Shown in pieces: positions 1 to 8,300 of a stretch of 64,000 nucleotides of DNA. The translations under genes and the position numbers were made by a program. The stretch's first letter is position 1, and the number at the start of each line of letters is the position of its first letter. Below the pieces are notes generated by a model that saw only the letters and a list, made by a program, of their open reading frames with translations, ran no database searches and was not told the origin of the DNA. Source of the DNA: Roseovarius albus (GTDB lineage: Bacteria; Pseudomonadota; Alphaproteobacteria; Rhodobacterales; Rhodobacteraceae); assembly GCF_900172335.1 (NCBI RefSeq), contig NZ_FWFX01000011.1, positions 62,001-126,000 of the forward strand. The letters run 5' to 3'.

Positions 1-287
1 ATGCGATCAGCGGCAAGATCGCCAAAGATCTATTCGAAATAGTCTATTCCGAAGGCGGCGACCCGGCGCAGATCGTTGAAGAGCGCGGCATGAAACAGGT
101 CACGGACACTGGCGCGATTGAAACAGCGGTAGAACAGATCATCGCGGACAATCCTGCCCAAGTGGAGAAGGCCAAGGTCAACCCAAAACTGGCGGGCTGG
201 TTTGTTGGCCAGGTAATGAAAGCCACCGGCGGCAAGGCCAACCCCAAGGCGGTGAACGAGATCGTCGCGCAGAAGCTGGGTCTATAA
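1..287 (+). CDS. gatB: Aspartyl/glutamyl-tRNA amidotransferase subunit B, C-terminal part (5' end outside window)
   Basis: The reading frame is open from base 3 to the stop at 285-287 and encodes about 94 residues. They match the C-terminal YqeY-like/GatB tail, with the features [41 protein letters not shown] and a final QKLGL. GatB is the kinase/transamidase-docking subunit of the GatCAB amidotransferase, which converts misacylated Glu-tRNA(Gln) and Asp-tRNA(Asn) to the correct amide forms. The tail binds tRNA. Only this helical domain is visible, so catalytic residues cannot be checked. The next gene starts 11 bases downstream. Confidence 0.93.
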   Translation, partial: AISGKIAKDLFEIVYSEGGDPAQIVEERGMKQVTDTGAIETAVEQIIADNPAQVEKAKVNPKLAGWFVGQVMKATGGKANPKAVNEIVAQKLGL

Positions 288-298
288 GGACTCTGCTT

Positions 299-1393
299 GT
301 GAAGGTTATGTCATTGATAACGCTCCGGCTCCTCGCCGGGGCGTTTGTTTTTGCGGCGAGCACAGTTGCCGCACAGGCGCAAGACGGTTATCTGAACACA
401 TGCGAGCCTGTTGATATCTTTGACGAATGTCAGGATCTAGCTTTACGCTACTACGCTGGAAGCGCTCCCTTTCCTTATGATCCTGAACGTGCCGAAGCCC
501 TACGCTCAACCGTTCTAAAGTATGCTTTGGCAGAGTGTGGCTTGGACTTCTCTATGACTGATAGCTGCGGCAAAGCCCGCGATCTAATTGTGCAGCGATA
601 TGGGCGCATTCTCCCATCAACCGGATTGGTAACAACCGGTGCACAGGAATTGTTGGCATTGCGCGACCTTACCGAGATTGGCTGTGATCAATCTAATCCT
701 TTAGCCTGCATCGCTCGTGCCCGTTTCGATTATGATACGGGAATGTTGCTGTATCGCACACAGATCGCCCGGCAATCCGGTGATGATCCAGCCGAGGTAA
801 CAAAGGTATATGAGGCTGAGTATGCGGCATATCTTGGCAAGGCGAAAACCGCGGCTCAACTCTATCAAACCCGCTTAAATGAAGATTGCAATAATGAAGA
901 GACCAGTACCTGTGTGCTACGCGATGAAATGAAACAGCTCTTGCTGGATCTTGAGACAAATAACCTTCGAGCGTCTTCGGTGTTATACCCCTCGTTTCTT
1001 GATGCCTGCCTGCAAGGACAAACCAACAACTGCGTCAAATTGGTAAGCAACATTGCAACATTGGGGCTGGATCATTTGCCCGAAAACGGAGACGCGCCAC
1101 AAGTTGTTGCCGCACGCTTTGAACGCGAGTGCAAAGCTGGAAATGGCCCTGCATGTTTTTCTGTCGCCTTATTGCTCACGACACAAGAACGAAACTCTGA
1201 AGATTTCTATAATCTTAGTTGCCAGATGGGTGTTCCACACGGCTGTGAAGCCGTCGCGTGGCAAGCATATGTTCGCTACAGCGAGGCCCCTGCCCCTGAA
1301 ACTCTGGCTGTCGCAACATCGCTATTGCAAAAAGCTTGCAACATGGGCCGCAATGTTCCGTGTCATGTTCTGGAACATCTGCCTGCCAATTAG
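299..1393 (+). CDS. Secreted cysteine-repeat protein (Sel1/Hcp-like alpha repeats)
   Basis: This 364-residue protein starts at GTG 299, preceded by AAGGA at 287-291. An ATG at 308 is possible but lacks good spacing. A signal peptide ends near AQAQ (about residue 28). The mature part contains eight pairs of cysteines. The last six have exactly seven residues between the cysteines (for example CKAGNGPAC, CQMGVPHGC, CNMGRNVPC). The N-terminal two have eight and nine. This layout resembles the disulfide-stapled alpha/alpha repeats of Sel1-like and Helicobacter cysteine-rich (Hcp) proteins, which act as scaffolds. Export to the periplasm is inferred from the signal peptide and the paired cysteines. 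The partner is unknown and I do not recognise a specific family member. Confidence 0.72.
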   Translation: MKVMSLITLRLLAGAFVFAASTVAAQAQDGYLNTCEPVDIFDECQDLALRYYAGSAPFPYDPERAEALRSTVLKYALAECGLDFSMTDSCGKARDLIVQRYGRILPSTGLVTTGAQELLALRDLTEIGCDQSNPLACIARARFDYDTGMLLYRTQIARQSGDDPAEVTKVYEAEYAAYLGKAKTAAQLYQTRLNEDCNNEETSTCVLRDEMKQLLLDLETNNLRASSVLYPSFLDACLQGQTNNCVKLVSNIATLGLDHLPENGDAPQVVAARFERECKAGNGPACFSVALLLTTQERNSEDFYNLSCQMGVPHGCEAVAWQAYVRYSEAPAPETLAVATSLLQKACNMGRNVPCHVLEHLPAN

Positions 1394-1479
1394 GCCGCCT
1401 TGGCACGCCTCCGCTTTCGCGTTGCATTCCGTGGCATACCGTTTATGCAGGACGCACCCAACAAGAGATACCTTGGATC

Positions 1480-1962
1480 ATGTCCCAACCTGCCCCTTTT
1501 TTTTCGACCTATCACGAGATCGAACCGGGATGGATTGACCATAACAATCACCTAAACATGGGGTATTACACCGTTTTGTTTGACCGGATGTCGGACGAGG
1601 TGTTTGCCGAATTGGGGTTTGGGCCAAATTACGTCAAACGCACAAATCACACGACTTTTTCGGCCGAGTTTCACATTCGTTACTTGCGGGAAGTGAAGTT
1701 GGGTGAACGTCTGCGGTCTTCGTTCTACATGCTGGATTATGATGGCAAACGGTTCCACACCTATCAAGAACTGTTTCACGAAGATGGCTGGATCTCCGCA
1801 ACAGGCGAAGGGCTGACGCTGCATGTGAACCTTGACGGCCCCAAGGTGGCACCGATGCCCGATGACATTCTTGAACGCGTTTCCAAGATGGCGGAAGAGC
1901 ACGCTGCCTTGCCCCGGCCCGCTGACGTCGGACGCAAGATCGAGATCCGGCGCAAGGGCTGA
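1480..1962 (+). CDS. Hotdog-fold acyl-CoA thioesterase
   Basis: The product has 160 residues from ATG 1480. The frame stays open upstream, but the hotdog domain begins at this ATG. The segment WIDHNNHLNMGYY is the 4-hydroxybenzoyl-CoA thioesterase-type signature: Asp/Asn near the start of the central helix, followed by NMGYY. The later F-H-I-RYLREVKLGE segment fits the core strands. Enzymes of this family hydrolyse small acyl-CoA thioesters, and relatives act on betainyl-CoA in carnitine breakdown. Nothing in this neighbourhood fixes the substrate. It precedes an ABC importer by 177 bases on the same strand, so co-expression is possible but not shown. Confidence 0.8.
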   Translation: MSQPAPFFSTYHEIEPGWIDHNNHLNMGYYTVLFDRMSDEVFAELGFGPNYVKRTNHTTFSAEFHIRYLREVKLGERLRSSFYMLDYDGKRFHTYQELFHEDGWISATGEGLTLHVNLDGPKVAPMPDDILERVSKMAEEHAALPRPADVGRKIEIRRKG

Positions 1963-2139
1963 CCTCTTGCCATATTGCAAGATTACACGCAGGTTTTACC
2001 GGATGTTCGAGATTCGCCCTGCGAGCGTGCCAAGAAAGAGTCGACGCCGCTGATCCGCTTGCGTTAGGCTTGGCTCAGAACTGGGCACATGCCCGCAACT
2101 TCAGGGGCCTTGCTGCCCGCAAGGGGCCCACAGGACCGC

Positions 2140-3099
2140 ATGACAGAACTTATCCTTCGTCGTCTTGCCCTTGGCCTTGTCACCGTCTGGATGGTGTCTG
2201 TCATCATTTTTATGGGGATCGAGGCGCTACCCGGCGACGCCTGCACAGCATTTTTAGAGCGCGATGCGCAAGGCGAGGTTCTGGAACGGTGTCGTGAACA
2301 GCTCGGCCTCAATCAATCCGCGACGCAACGATATCTGGCTTGGGCGACTGGCGCCCTACAGGGCGATCTGGGTGTATCAGCCAATGGCAATACCACGATA
2401 GCAGCAGAGGTTGCCTTGAGGGTCAAAAACTCGATCCTGCTTGCCGCAGGGGCCCTGAGCGTTGGCGTACCTCTGGCCATCTTTCTGGGTGTCTTCACTG
2501 GCCTGTGGCGCGACAAGTTTCCAGATATTTTCTTTAGTACCGGTGCGATCTTTGCGATGACGATTCCTGAGTTTGTTGCGGCCACGATCATCACGTTGAT
2601 CTTTTCAATCTGGTTGGGACTTTTTCCCGCCGTGGTCCTGACCCCCGCAGATGCGCCACCGTTGGACTTCTTTCCAGAATTCGTGCCGGCTGCGATTGTC
2701 CTAACATTGGTCATGGTGGCGCATATCATGCGCATGGTCCGCTCTTCCGTAATCGAGGTGATGACCAGCGACTACATTCAGATGGCCCAATTGAAGGGTG
2801 TGCCCTATTGGCAAATGGTGTTTCGCCATGCCCTTCCCAGTGCGCTACTTCCCGCGATCAATATTGTCGCGCTGACCATTGCCTGGTTATTAGGCGGCGT
2901 CGTGGTGGTTGAAGTGGTGTTCAACTACCCCGGCTTAGGGCGAATGATGATCGATGCCATTTCGGATCGGGACCTGCCAGTGATTCAGGCCATCGCCATT
3001 CTGGTGGCTGCCACCTATGTCGGGATCAACTTGCTGGCAGATCTGCTGACAATCCTGTTGAACCCGCGCATGCGCACCCAACATTTGAGGCGCAAATGA
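2140..3099 (+). CDS. ABC transporter permease, dipeptide/oligopeptide (DppB) type
   Basis: The product has 319 residues from ATG 2140; an in-frame ATG at 2089 would add 17 residues that do not fit the family. The start has the DppB pattern: an N-terminal membrane helix (LGLVTVWMVSVIIFMGIEALPGD), a periplasmic loop and then five more helices. The EAA loop is visible in the second half (TSDYIQMAQLKGVPYWQMVFRHALPSAL, in parts), which docks on the ATPase. This is half of the membrane channel of a peptide/opine/nickel-family importer. It overlaps the next permease gene by 4 bases, so translation is probably coupled. No periplasmic binding protein gene is present nearby. Confidence 0.9.
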   Translation: MTELILRRLALGLVTVWMVSVIIFMGIEALPGDACTAFLERDAQGEVLERCREQLGLNQSATQRYLAWATGALQGDLGVSANGNTTIAAEVALRVKNSILLAAGALSVGVPLAIFLGVFTGLWRDKFPDIFFSTGAIFAMTIPEFVAATIITLIFSIWLGLFPAVVLTPADAPPLDFFPEFVPAAIVLTLVMVAHIMRMVRSSVIEVMTSDYIQMAQLKGVPYWQMVFRHALPSALLPAINIVALTIAWLLGGVVVVEVVFNYPGLGRMMIDAISDRDLPVIQAIAILVAATYVGINLLADLLTILLNPRMRTQHLRRK

Positions 3100-3992
3100 G
3101 TGTTGGTGCACCCTCCCGCGCTCAGGCGCGTCCCTCTTTGCTCCGCCGTTGGGGCACGGTTTTTTACGATGTCTTGTCCCGGCCATCTGGGGCCATCGGT
3201 GTGGCCCTGGTGTTGACGCATGTGTTGATGGCACTGTTCAGCCCGTGGCTGGCACCGTTCGATTACAAGGCAATGGACTCCGGCTTGATCCTCTCTGGTC
3301 CCTCTCCCGAGCATTGGCTCGGCACCGATCATCTGGGCCGCGATGTCTGGACCCGGGTGATGCTGGGTGGACGCGAGGCCCTGTTAGTTTGTGGCGTCGC
3401 GACACCGATTGCGGTGCTTTGGGGAGGAATGGTTGGCGTATGGCTGGGTCTGCGTGGCGGCTGGCCGGATGAGATCGTCATGCGCGCCGTTGATGCCTTT
3501 TTGGCTCTGCCTGGAATATTACCACTGATGGTGTTGGTGGTGATCTTCGGCACTGGAAATGAGGTGCTGATCCCGACACTGGCGTTTTTCTTTGGCATTC
3601 CGGTTATCCGCGTGGTGCGGGCAGCGGCACAAACGGTGGTAGCACGTGATTTTGTACTGGCTGCACGGGCGCGTGGACATCCACAAAGGCAGATTATCCG
3701 CCGCGAGCTGTTACCCAATGTGCTCGATGTTTTGCTGGTTGAGGGCGCGATGCGGCTGAGTTGGATGTTGCTGACGTTTTCATCACTCTCATTCCTGGGC
3801 TTTGGCGTTTCCGAGCCCACACCTGATTGGGGGTTAATGATCAATGATGCGCGCACCTTCATGTCGCTCGCGCCTTGGGGGGTACTTGGTCCGATGATTG
3901 CATTGTCGAGCCTGATCATTGGCGTCAATCTGATGGCGGATGCCTTGGGCAAGGCATTGGGCATCGACCGCGCCGGAAAGGCGGTGCTTTGA
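3096..3992 (+). CDS. ABC transporter permease, dipeptide/oligopeptide (DppC) type
   Basis: The product has 298 residues and starts inside the stop of the preceding permease (ATGA overlap). The N-terminal segment ends in SPWLAPFDYKA. It is followed by the DppC hallmark GPSPEHWLGTDHLGRDVWTRVMLGG. The EAA-type loop (VVARDFVLAARARGHPQRQIIRRELLPN, in parts) lies in the second half. Together with the DppB-type gene it would form the heterodimeric channel. Two bases separate it from the ATPase gene. Substrate class cannot be assigned from the permeases alone. Confidence 0.91.
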   Translation: MSVGAPSRAQARPSLLRRWGTVFYDVLSRPSGAIGVALVLTHVLMALFSPWLAPFDYKAMDSGLILSGPSPEHWLGTDHLGRDVWTRVMLGGREALLVCGVATPIAVLWGGMVGVWLGLRGGWPDEIVMRAVDAFLALPGILPLMVLVVIFGTGNEVLIPTLAFFFGIPVIRVVRAAAQTVVARDFVLAARARGHPQRQIIRRELLPNVLDVLLVEGAMRLSWMLLTFSSLSFLGFGVSEPTPDWGLMINDARTFMSLAPWGVLGPMIALSSLIIGVNLMADALGKALGIDRAGKAVL

Positions 3993-3994
3993 GA

Positions 3995-6037
3995 ATGTCT
4001 GACACGCCGATCATCGACATCCAGAACCTCTCGATTGGGTTTACAGGACGCTCCGGCGCAACCTTGCCTGTTTTACGCGACGTGAGCCTGTCGATCCGGG
4101 CGGGGGAAAGCATTGGATTGGTTGGCGAAAGCGGCTCTGGCAAAAGCACATTAGCCTTAGCAGCCATGGGTTTTTTGAAAGGCGGGCTGCGCAAGCTGTC
4201 CGGCCGCGTTTGTTTTCGGGGTGACGATATGTTTGCCCGGTCCCGTGATGAGTTGGAAACCATTCGCGGCGGACGGCTGGGGTTAATTCCGCAAAACTCA
4301 GGACAGGCGTTGACCCCCACAATGCGCATCGGCACACAATTGAAAGAGGCGCTACGCCTGCATTGTCTCTCAGTGCCCACAGAACAACATCAAGAGGTGG
4401 CACACAATCTACTGGCGCAGGTCCGTTTGCCAGATCCCAATGTGATACTGCAACGTTTCCCGCATGAGCTTTCCGGTGGGCAGCAGCAACGCGTAGCCAT
4501 TGCAATGGCGCTTGCGGGTGAGCCCGAAGCCCTGTTGTTGGATGAACCTACCACCGGGCTGGATGTGACAACGCAGGCACACATCTTGCAGCTGCTCAAC
4601 GATTTGGCAGCTGAGCGCAACATGGCGATGCTCTATGTTAGCCATGATCTGGGGGTCATCGCCCGCAGTTGCGCCCGTGTTGCAGTGATGTATGCCGGGC
4701 AAATTGTTCTGGATGGCCCTGCCACTGAAGTCCTGCGCACGCCATCCCATCCTTATCCCAAGGGGTTGCTCGCCTCGATCCCGCGCCTTGGGGACCGTCG
4801 CCTGCCCGTTGCACTGGAAGGTCGGCCGCCCCCGCCCGGCGGCGATGGCGAGGGTTGTGCTTACGCTCCCCGTTGCCCTTTGGCTGAGGTACGCTGTTCA
4901 GAGGCCCCTCCTCATCCCGTGCCGGATAGCCTCGGGGGGATCGTACGTTGCTTTCGCGCCGCAGACACGTTGCATGCATCCATGGATCATGGACGTCATG
5001 AACCGGTACATCACAGCCCCGATGGTCAGCCGGCCTTGTCTTTGAAAGACATCTCTTTGAGCTATCGCAGCTTGGGTTTAATTGACCGAATGCGCGGCGT
5101 TTCTGAGCCCGTGCCCACCGTGGATGATATAGATTTGACCATCGCTCGAGGGGAAACGCTGGGGCTAGTTGGGGAATCCGGCAGCGGCAAATCGACCATC
5201 TTAAAAGCTATCGCAGGTTTGCTCCCCCCGCGCGCTGGAAACATTTGCGTTGCAGATGAAATCAACCTTCCGCCCGTGGTCGAAAAACGCACGCCAGAGC
5301 AGCTGCGCCGGATTCAAATGATTTTTCAGAACCCGGACGAAAGCCTGAACCCGCGTCAGACCATCGCAGAGATCATCGCCCAGCCCCTGCGGCTGTACGA
5401 CCGGCTGGATGGCCAAGCCCTACATGATCGCAGTGTAGCGTTGTTGGAAACTGTACGGCTGAGCGCGCACTACATGGACCGTTTGCCCAGCCAGCTTTCA
5501 GGGGGCGAAAAACAACGCGTGGCTGTTGCCCGTGCTTTTGCAGCCGAGCCAGAAATTGTTCTGTGTGACGAGGTCACCTCGGCGTTGGACGTCTCAGTTC
5601 AGGCGGCGGTGCTGGATCTATTGAATGATCTCAAGTGCAGCCAGAACACCACCTATGTTTTTGTCAGCCATGATCTGGCAGTGGTGCGCGCCCTGTCAGA
5701 TCGGGTCGCAGTACTTTACCAAGGACGTCTGTGCGAATATGGCCCGACCGAACACGTCTATGGTGATGTCTCGCACCCTTATACCGATATCCTGTTGGGC
5801 GCGGTGCTGGAGCCTGATCCAGACACTGCACCAAAACTTTGCGCCGAAGATGTTGTTGAGCTTTCCCCCCCCGCACTGGGGTGCCCATTTCAGCGCCGTT
5901 GTCCGCGCCGTTTGGGGGCCATTTGTGATCAGCAAGTGCCGCCGTGGCAGGAAGGCGCTGACGGTCATATGATCCGGTGTCATATTCCGCGTGAAGAACT
6001 CTGTATCGACACGCAGGCTCAAACCGCCGCAGAATAG
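3995..6037 (+). CDS. Fused double ABC ATPase of the dipeptide/oligopeptide importer (DppD-DppF type)
   Basis: This 680-residue protein contains two complete nucleotide-binding domains. The first has Walker A at about residues 44-51 (GESGSGKS), signature LSGGQQQRVAIAMAL and Walker B LLLDEPTTGLD. The second has Walker A at about 393-400, signature LSGGEKQRVAVARAF and Walker B IVLCDEVTSALD. Each domain ends in the cysteine-rich tail typical of oligopeptide importers (CAYAPRCPLAEVRC and CPFQRRCPRRLGAIC). Fusion of the two ATPases is common in alphaproteobacteria. The gene closes a three-gene permease-permease-ATPase operon that lacks a solute-binding protein, so that component must be encoded elsewhere if the system works. 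Confidence 0.93.
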   Translation: MSDTPIIDIQNLSIGFTGRSGATLPVLRDVSLSIRAGESIGLVGESGSGKSTLALAAMGFLKGGLRKLSGRVCFRGDDMFARSRDELETIRGGRLGLIPQNSGQALTPTMRIGTQLKEALRLHCLSVPTEQHQEVAHNLLAQVRLPDPNVILQRFPHELSGGQQQRVAIAMALAGEPEALLLDEPTTGLDVTTQAHILQLLNDLAAERNMAMLYVSHDLGVIARSCARVAVMYAGQIVLDGPATEVLRTPSHPYPKGLLASIPRLGDRRLPVALEGRPPPPGGDGEGCAYAPRCPLAEVRCSEAPPHPVPDSLGGIVRCFRAADTLHASMDHGRHEPVHHSPDGQPALSLKDISLSYRSLGLIDRMRGVSEPVPTVDDIDLTIARGETLGLVGESGSGKSTILKAIAGLLPPRAGNICVADEINLPPVVEKRTPEQLRRIQMIFQNPDESLNPRQTIAEIIAQPLRLYDRLDGQALHDRSVALLETVRLSAHYMDRLPSQLSGGEKQRVAVARAFAAEPEIVLCDEVTSALDVSVQAAVLDLLNDLKCSQNTTYVFVSHDLAVVRALSDRVAVLYQGRLCEYGPTEHVYGDVSHPYTDILLGAVLEPDPDTAPKLCAEDVVELSPPALGCPFQRRCPRRLGAICDQQVPPWQEGADGHMIRCHIPREELCIDTQAQTAAE

Positions 6038-6068
6038 ACGCAGAATTTTCGCAATACTTAAATAAAAA

Positions 6069-6093
6069 ATGGCGGCAGAAAGTCTGCCGCCAT
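6069..6093 (-). terminator. Rho-independent terminator between convergent genes
   Basis: A perfect 11-bp inverted repeat (ATGGCGGCAGA / TCTGCCGCCAT) has a 3-base loop. Read on the minus strand it is followed by TTTTTTATTT, so it best terminates the YHS-domain gene. It may also stop the ABC operon arriving from the left. Confidence 0.82.
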
Positions 6094-6119
6094 CCCACGC
6101 CAATCAGGAAGAGATAGGC

Positions 6120-6593
6120 TTACTGTTGTAGCGACGCTGGAGTTGCGTCTTTGATATTGGTCCAGTTTCCATCTGCACTAGTGATGAAGCCCGGAATGTC
6201 ACCTTCCCAACGCTCTTGAATGTCTTGCGACAGGTTCAGGTAAAGCTTGTTATCAACGATTTTCCAGTGATCTGGGTCGCCGTCAAATTTGAAGCCCATC
6301 GCTGTACCGAAGGCGCAATACCCACCGTAAGCTGGGGCATAGGCCTCTGGGTTGGCTTCAAACGTGGCTTTGTGTTCTTCAGACGAAAAGCGATATGTCG
6401 CGTCGTTGTAAATGCTCGTAATTTTGTAGCTGCCTTCTGTGGCTTCACCAACGGTGAAGTATGCAACCGGATCGTAGCCCTGCATTGCAAGTCCAGTTGA
6501 CGATGCATTGATTTCGGGACCTGCGGCCAGAGTTGCCGTTGCAGTTACAACAGACAGAGCAATTCCGCCCAGAAGTGATTTAAACGTTTTCAT
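6120..6593 (-). CDS. Exported YHS-domain protein
   Basis: The product has 157 residues from the ATG at 6593, preceded on its strand by GGAAAGG. A signal peptide ends at about residue 23 (TATLAAG). The mature part holds a YHS domain: GYDPVAYFTVGEA, a RFSSEEHKATFEANPEAYAPAYGGYCAFG stretch (in parts) and a WKIVDNKLYLN segment. YHS domains are small metal-associated modules, and in exported stand-alone form their role is unsettled. The pattern with a Tyr-Gly-Gly-Tyr-Cys core is typical of marine alphaproteobacterial homologues. It stands alone, convergent with the ABC operon. Confidence 0.85.
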   Translation of the reverse strand: MKTFKSLLGGIALSVVTATATLAAGPEINASSTGLAMQGYDPVAYFTVGEATEGSYKITSIYNDATYRFSSEEHKATFEANPEAYAPAYGGYCAFGTAMGFKFDGDPDHWKIVDNKLYLNLSQDIQERWEGDIPGFITSADGNWTNIKDATPASLQQ

Positions 6594-6940
6594 TGGGGTA
6601 CCTTTCCCATTTGCTTGCCCCACCGCGCTCAATTCAGCGCTCAAGAGCAAAGAGTTTTGAATTTTTTAGAAGACCGTAATTTTCTTCTGACACCAAACTG
6701 GCCATTAGGTGATCACGTTTCAAAACAACTAAATGTGATTGTGCAGGGGCGAACAGCGCGCTGTGCACCTGTAGCAAACTGCAATTCCCGAGAACTCAAT
6801 AATGAATCCATTTTCGCCAGCTCAAGTGACGTAGATCGGGCACATTTCGTAGAAACATTCTCAAATTCACTATATTTTTATTTTGAAGTGGCTCAGACAA
6901 ACATTATTTTAATGTGAAATGTACTAAGGATTCATCTGTT
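6594..6940. other. Gene-free divergent intergenic region
   Basis: These 347 bases separate the divergent YHS and L,D-transpeptidase genes. The stretch is visibly A+T-rich near the right end (TATATTTTTATTTTG at about 6870). No reading frame with a ribosome binding site or recognisable product is seen. It probably contains both promoters; I could not identify a specific operator. Confidence 0.5.
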
Positions 6941-7495
6941 ATGCTCACACGCCGTCACTTCATTGCTACCGGCCTGACCGCTGCGACGTTTCCCAGCGTT
7001 AGCCAAGCTTTTCAGTTGGAGGATAAATTCAATCCTCAGAAGGTCAGCATAGACCCCAAATATCAGCCCGGCCAATTGCTGGTGCTACCGCGCGCGCACT
7101 TTCTATATCTGATCACCGCGCCCGGAGAAGCGCTGCGTTATGGATGTGGCGTTGGCAAAGCTGGGTTAGAATTCACAGGCACCGCCACAATCAGCGCCAA
7201 GAAAGAATGGCCAACATGGCGCCCGACCAATGAGATGATCGAACGTGATCCGGTGGCATACGCCAAATTCAAAGGCAATGATTACGTGCAACCTGGCGGT
7301 GGCGATAACCCACTAGGCGCACGCGCGCTTTATCTGTTCCAGAACGGTCGCGATACTTATTTCCGTATCCACGGCACAACCGCGCCGAAAACCATTGGCC
7401 GCTCGGTTTCAAACGGGTGTATTCGTCTCATCAACGAGCATGTTGCAGATCTGTATGAGCGCGTGCCACTGGGCACGACAGTCACCGTTCTCTAA
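6941..7495 (+). CDS. Tat-exported L,D-transpeptidase (YkuD/ErfK family)
   Basis: The product has 184 residues from ATG 6941, which has AAGGA about 10 bases upstream. A start at 6914 would lack a ribosome binding site and precede the twin-arginine signal MLTRRHFIATGL. The YkuD catalytic block is visible: His144 in FRIHGTT and SNGCIRL with Cys160 and Arg162. These enzymes form or trim 3-3 peptidoglycan cross-links or attach proteins to peptidoglycan in the periplasm, using the catalytic cysteine. The protein is short, with one catalytic domain and no peptidoglycan-binding domain. Its precise acceptor is unknown. Confidence 0.9.
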   Translation: MLTRRHFIATGLTAATFPSVSQAFQLEDKFNPQKVSIDPKYQPGQLLVLPRAHFLYLITAPGEALRYGCGVGKAGLEFTGTATISAKKEWPTWRPTNEMIERDPVAYAKFKGNDYVQPGGGDNPLGARALYLFQNGRDTYFRIHGTTAPKTIGRSVSNGCIRLINEHVADLYERVPLGTTVTVL

Positions 7496-7513
7496 GCCTT
7501 GAAGCTTTTTAGT

Positions 7514-8287
7514 TCATGTCTTCGGCAATATCCCTGAAGACATGAACCCGCCATCCACATTGAGAATATGGCCGTTGATAAATGCGGCTTGTTCAGACGC
7601 GAGGAAGCACACTGCATCGGCCACCTCTTGTGTGGTCGCGTAGCGCTTGATCGGGGTTTGGTCGTGCCACAACTGTCGATCTTTTGGTCCGAGAACCTTT
7701 TTGATCATTGGCGTATCCACTGGAATAGGTGCAACAGCATTCGTGGTGACGCCCTGTTCACCCAACTCTGCAGCCAGCAGCCGCGTCAGCATATCTACGC
7801 CACCCTTGGTGCAGGAGTAAGCCCCGCGTCCAGCATTGGCGATTTGGCCATTGACCGAGCTTAGCGTCACGATCCGCCCCCAACCCTTTGTCACCATCTG
7901 ACGCCCCGCCAGTTGGCAGCAATGGAAAGTGCCGCTGAGATTCACATCCAGAATTCGCGCCCAATCTTCTGGATCGAAATCAAGGATTGGCATGGCTTTC
8001 ACGATGGCAGCGCAGGTCACAAGAATGTCGACGCCCCCGTCTGCGGCCAGCTTTTCAAAGGCTGTTTCGCAGGCCGCACGATCGCTAACATCGAACACTA
8101 TGAAATCAGCAGTGTGTCCAAGGCTTTGCAGATCCTGCACCGCCTTTCTGCAAGCCCCGTCCGAAAGATCGCAGATCGTCACTTCCGCACCCGCTCGGCT
8201 CAGCCCTTCGGCACAGGCCAGCCCAATGCCACTCGCCCCGCCGGTGATAAGTGCGCGCTTGCCCGAAAGATCGATTTCAATGCTCAT
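7514..8287 (-). CDS. Short-chain dehydrogenase/reductase (SDR)
   Basis: The product has 257 residues from ATG 8287, preceded on its strand by AAGGATCTTGCG. The classical SDR features are present: cofactor loop TGGASGIG (residues 15-22), active-site serine near residue 143, and Tyr157-x3-Lys161 in AYSCTKGG. A C-terminal NVDGGF motif is also present. Asp40 after the second strand suggests NAD(H) preference. The enzyme reduces or oxidises an alcohol/ketone pair, but the substrate is unknown. The gene lies 13 bases downstream of the ABC ATPase gene on the same strand, so they probably share a transcript although their roles need not be related. Confidence 0.9.
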   Translation of the reverse strand: MSIEIDLSGKRALITGGASGIGLACAEGLSRAGAEVTICDLSDGACRKAVQDLQSLGHTADFIVFDVSDRAACETAFEKLAADGGVDILVTCAAIVKAMPILDFDPEDWARILDVNLSGTFHCCQLAGRQMVTKGWGRIVTLSSVNGQIANAGRGAYSCTKGGVDMLTRLLAAELGEQGVTTNAVAPIPVDTPMIKKVLGPKDRQLWHDQTPIKRYATTQEVADAVCFLASEQAAFINGHILNVDGGFMSSGILPKT

Positions 8288-8300
8288 CGCAAGATCCTTT

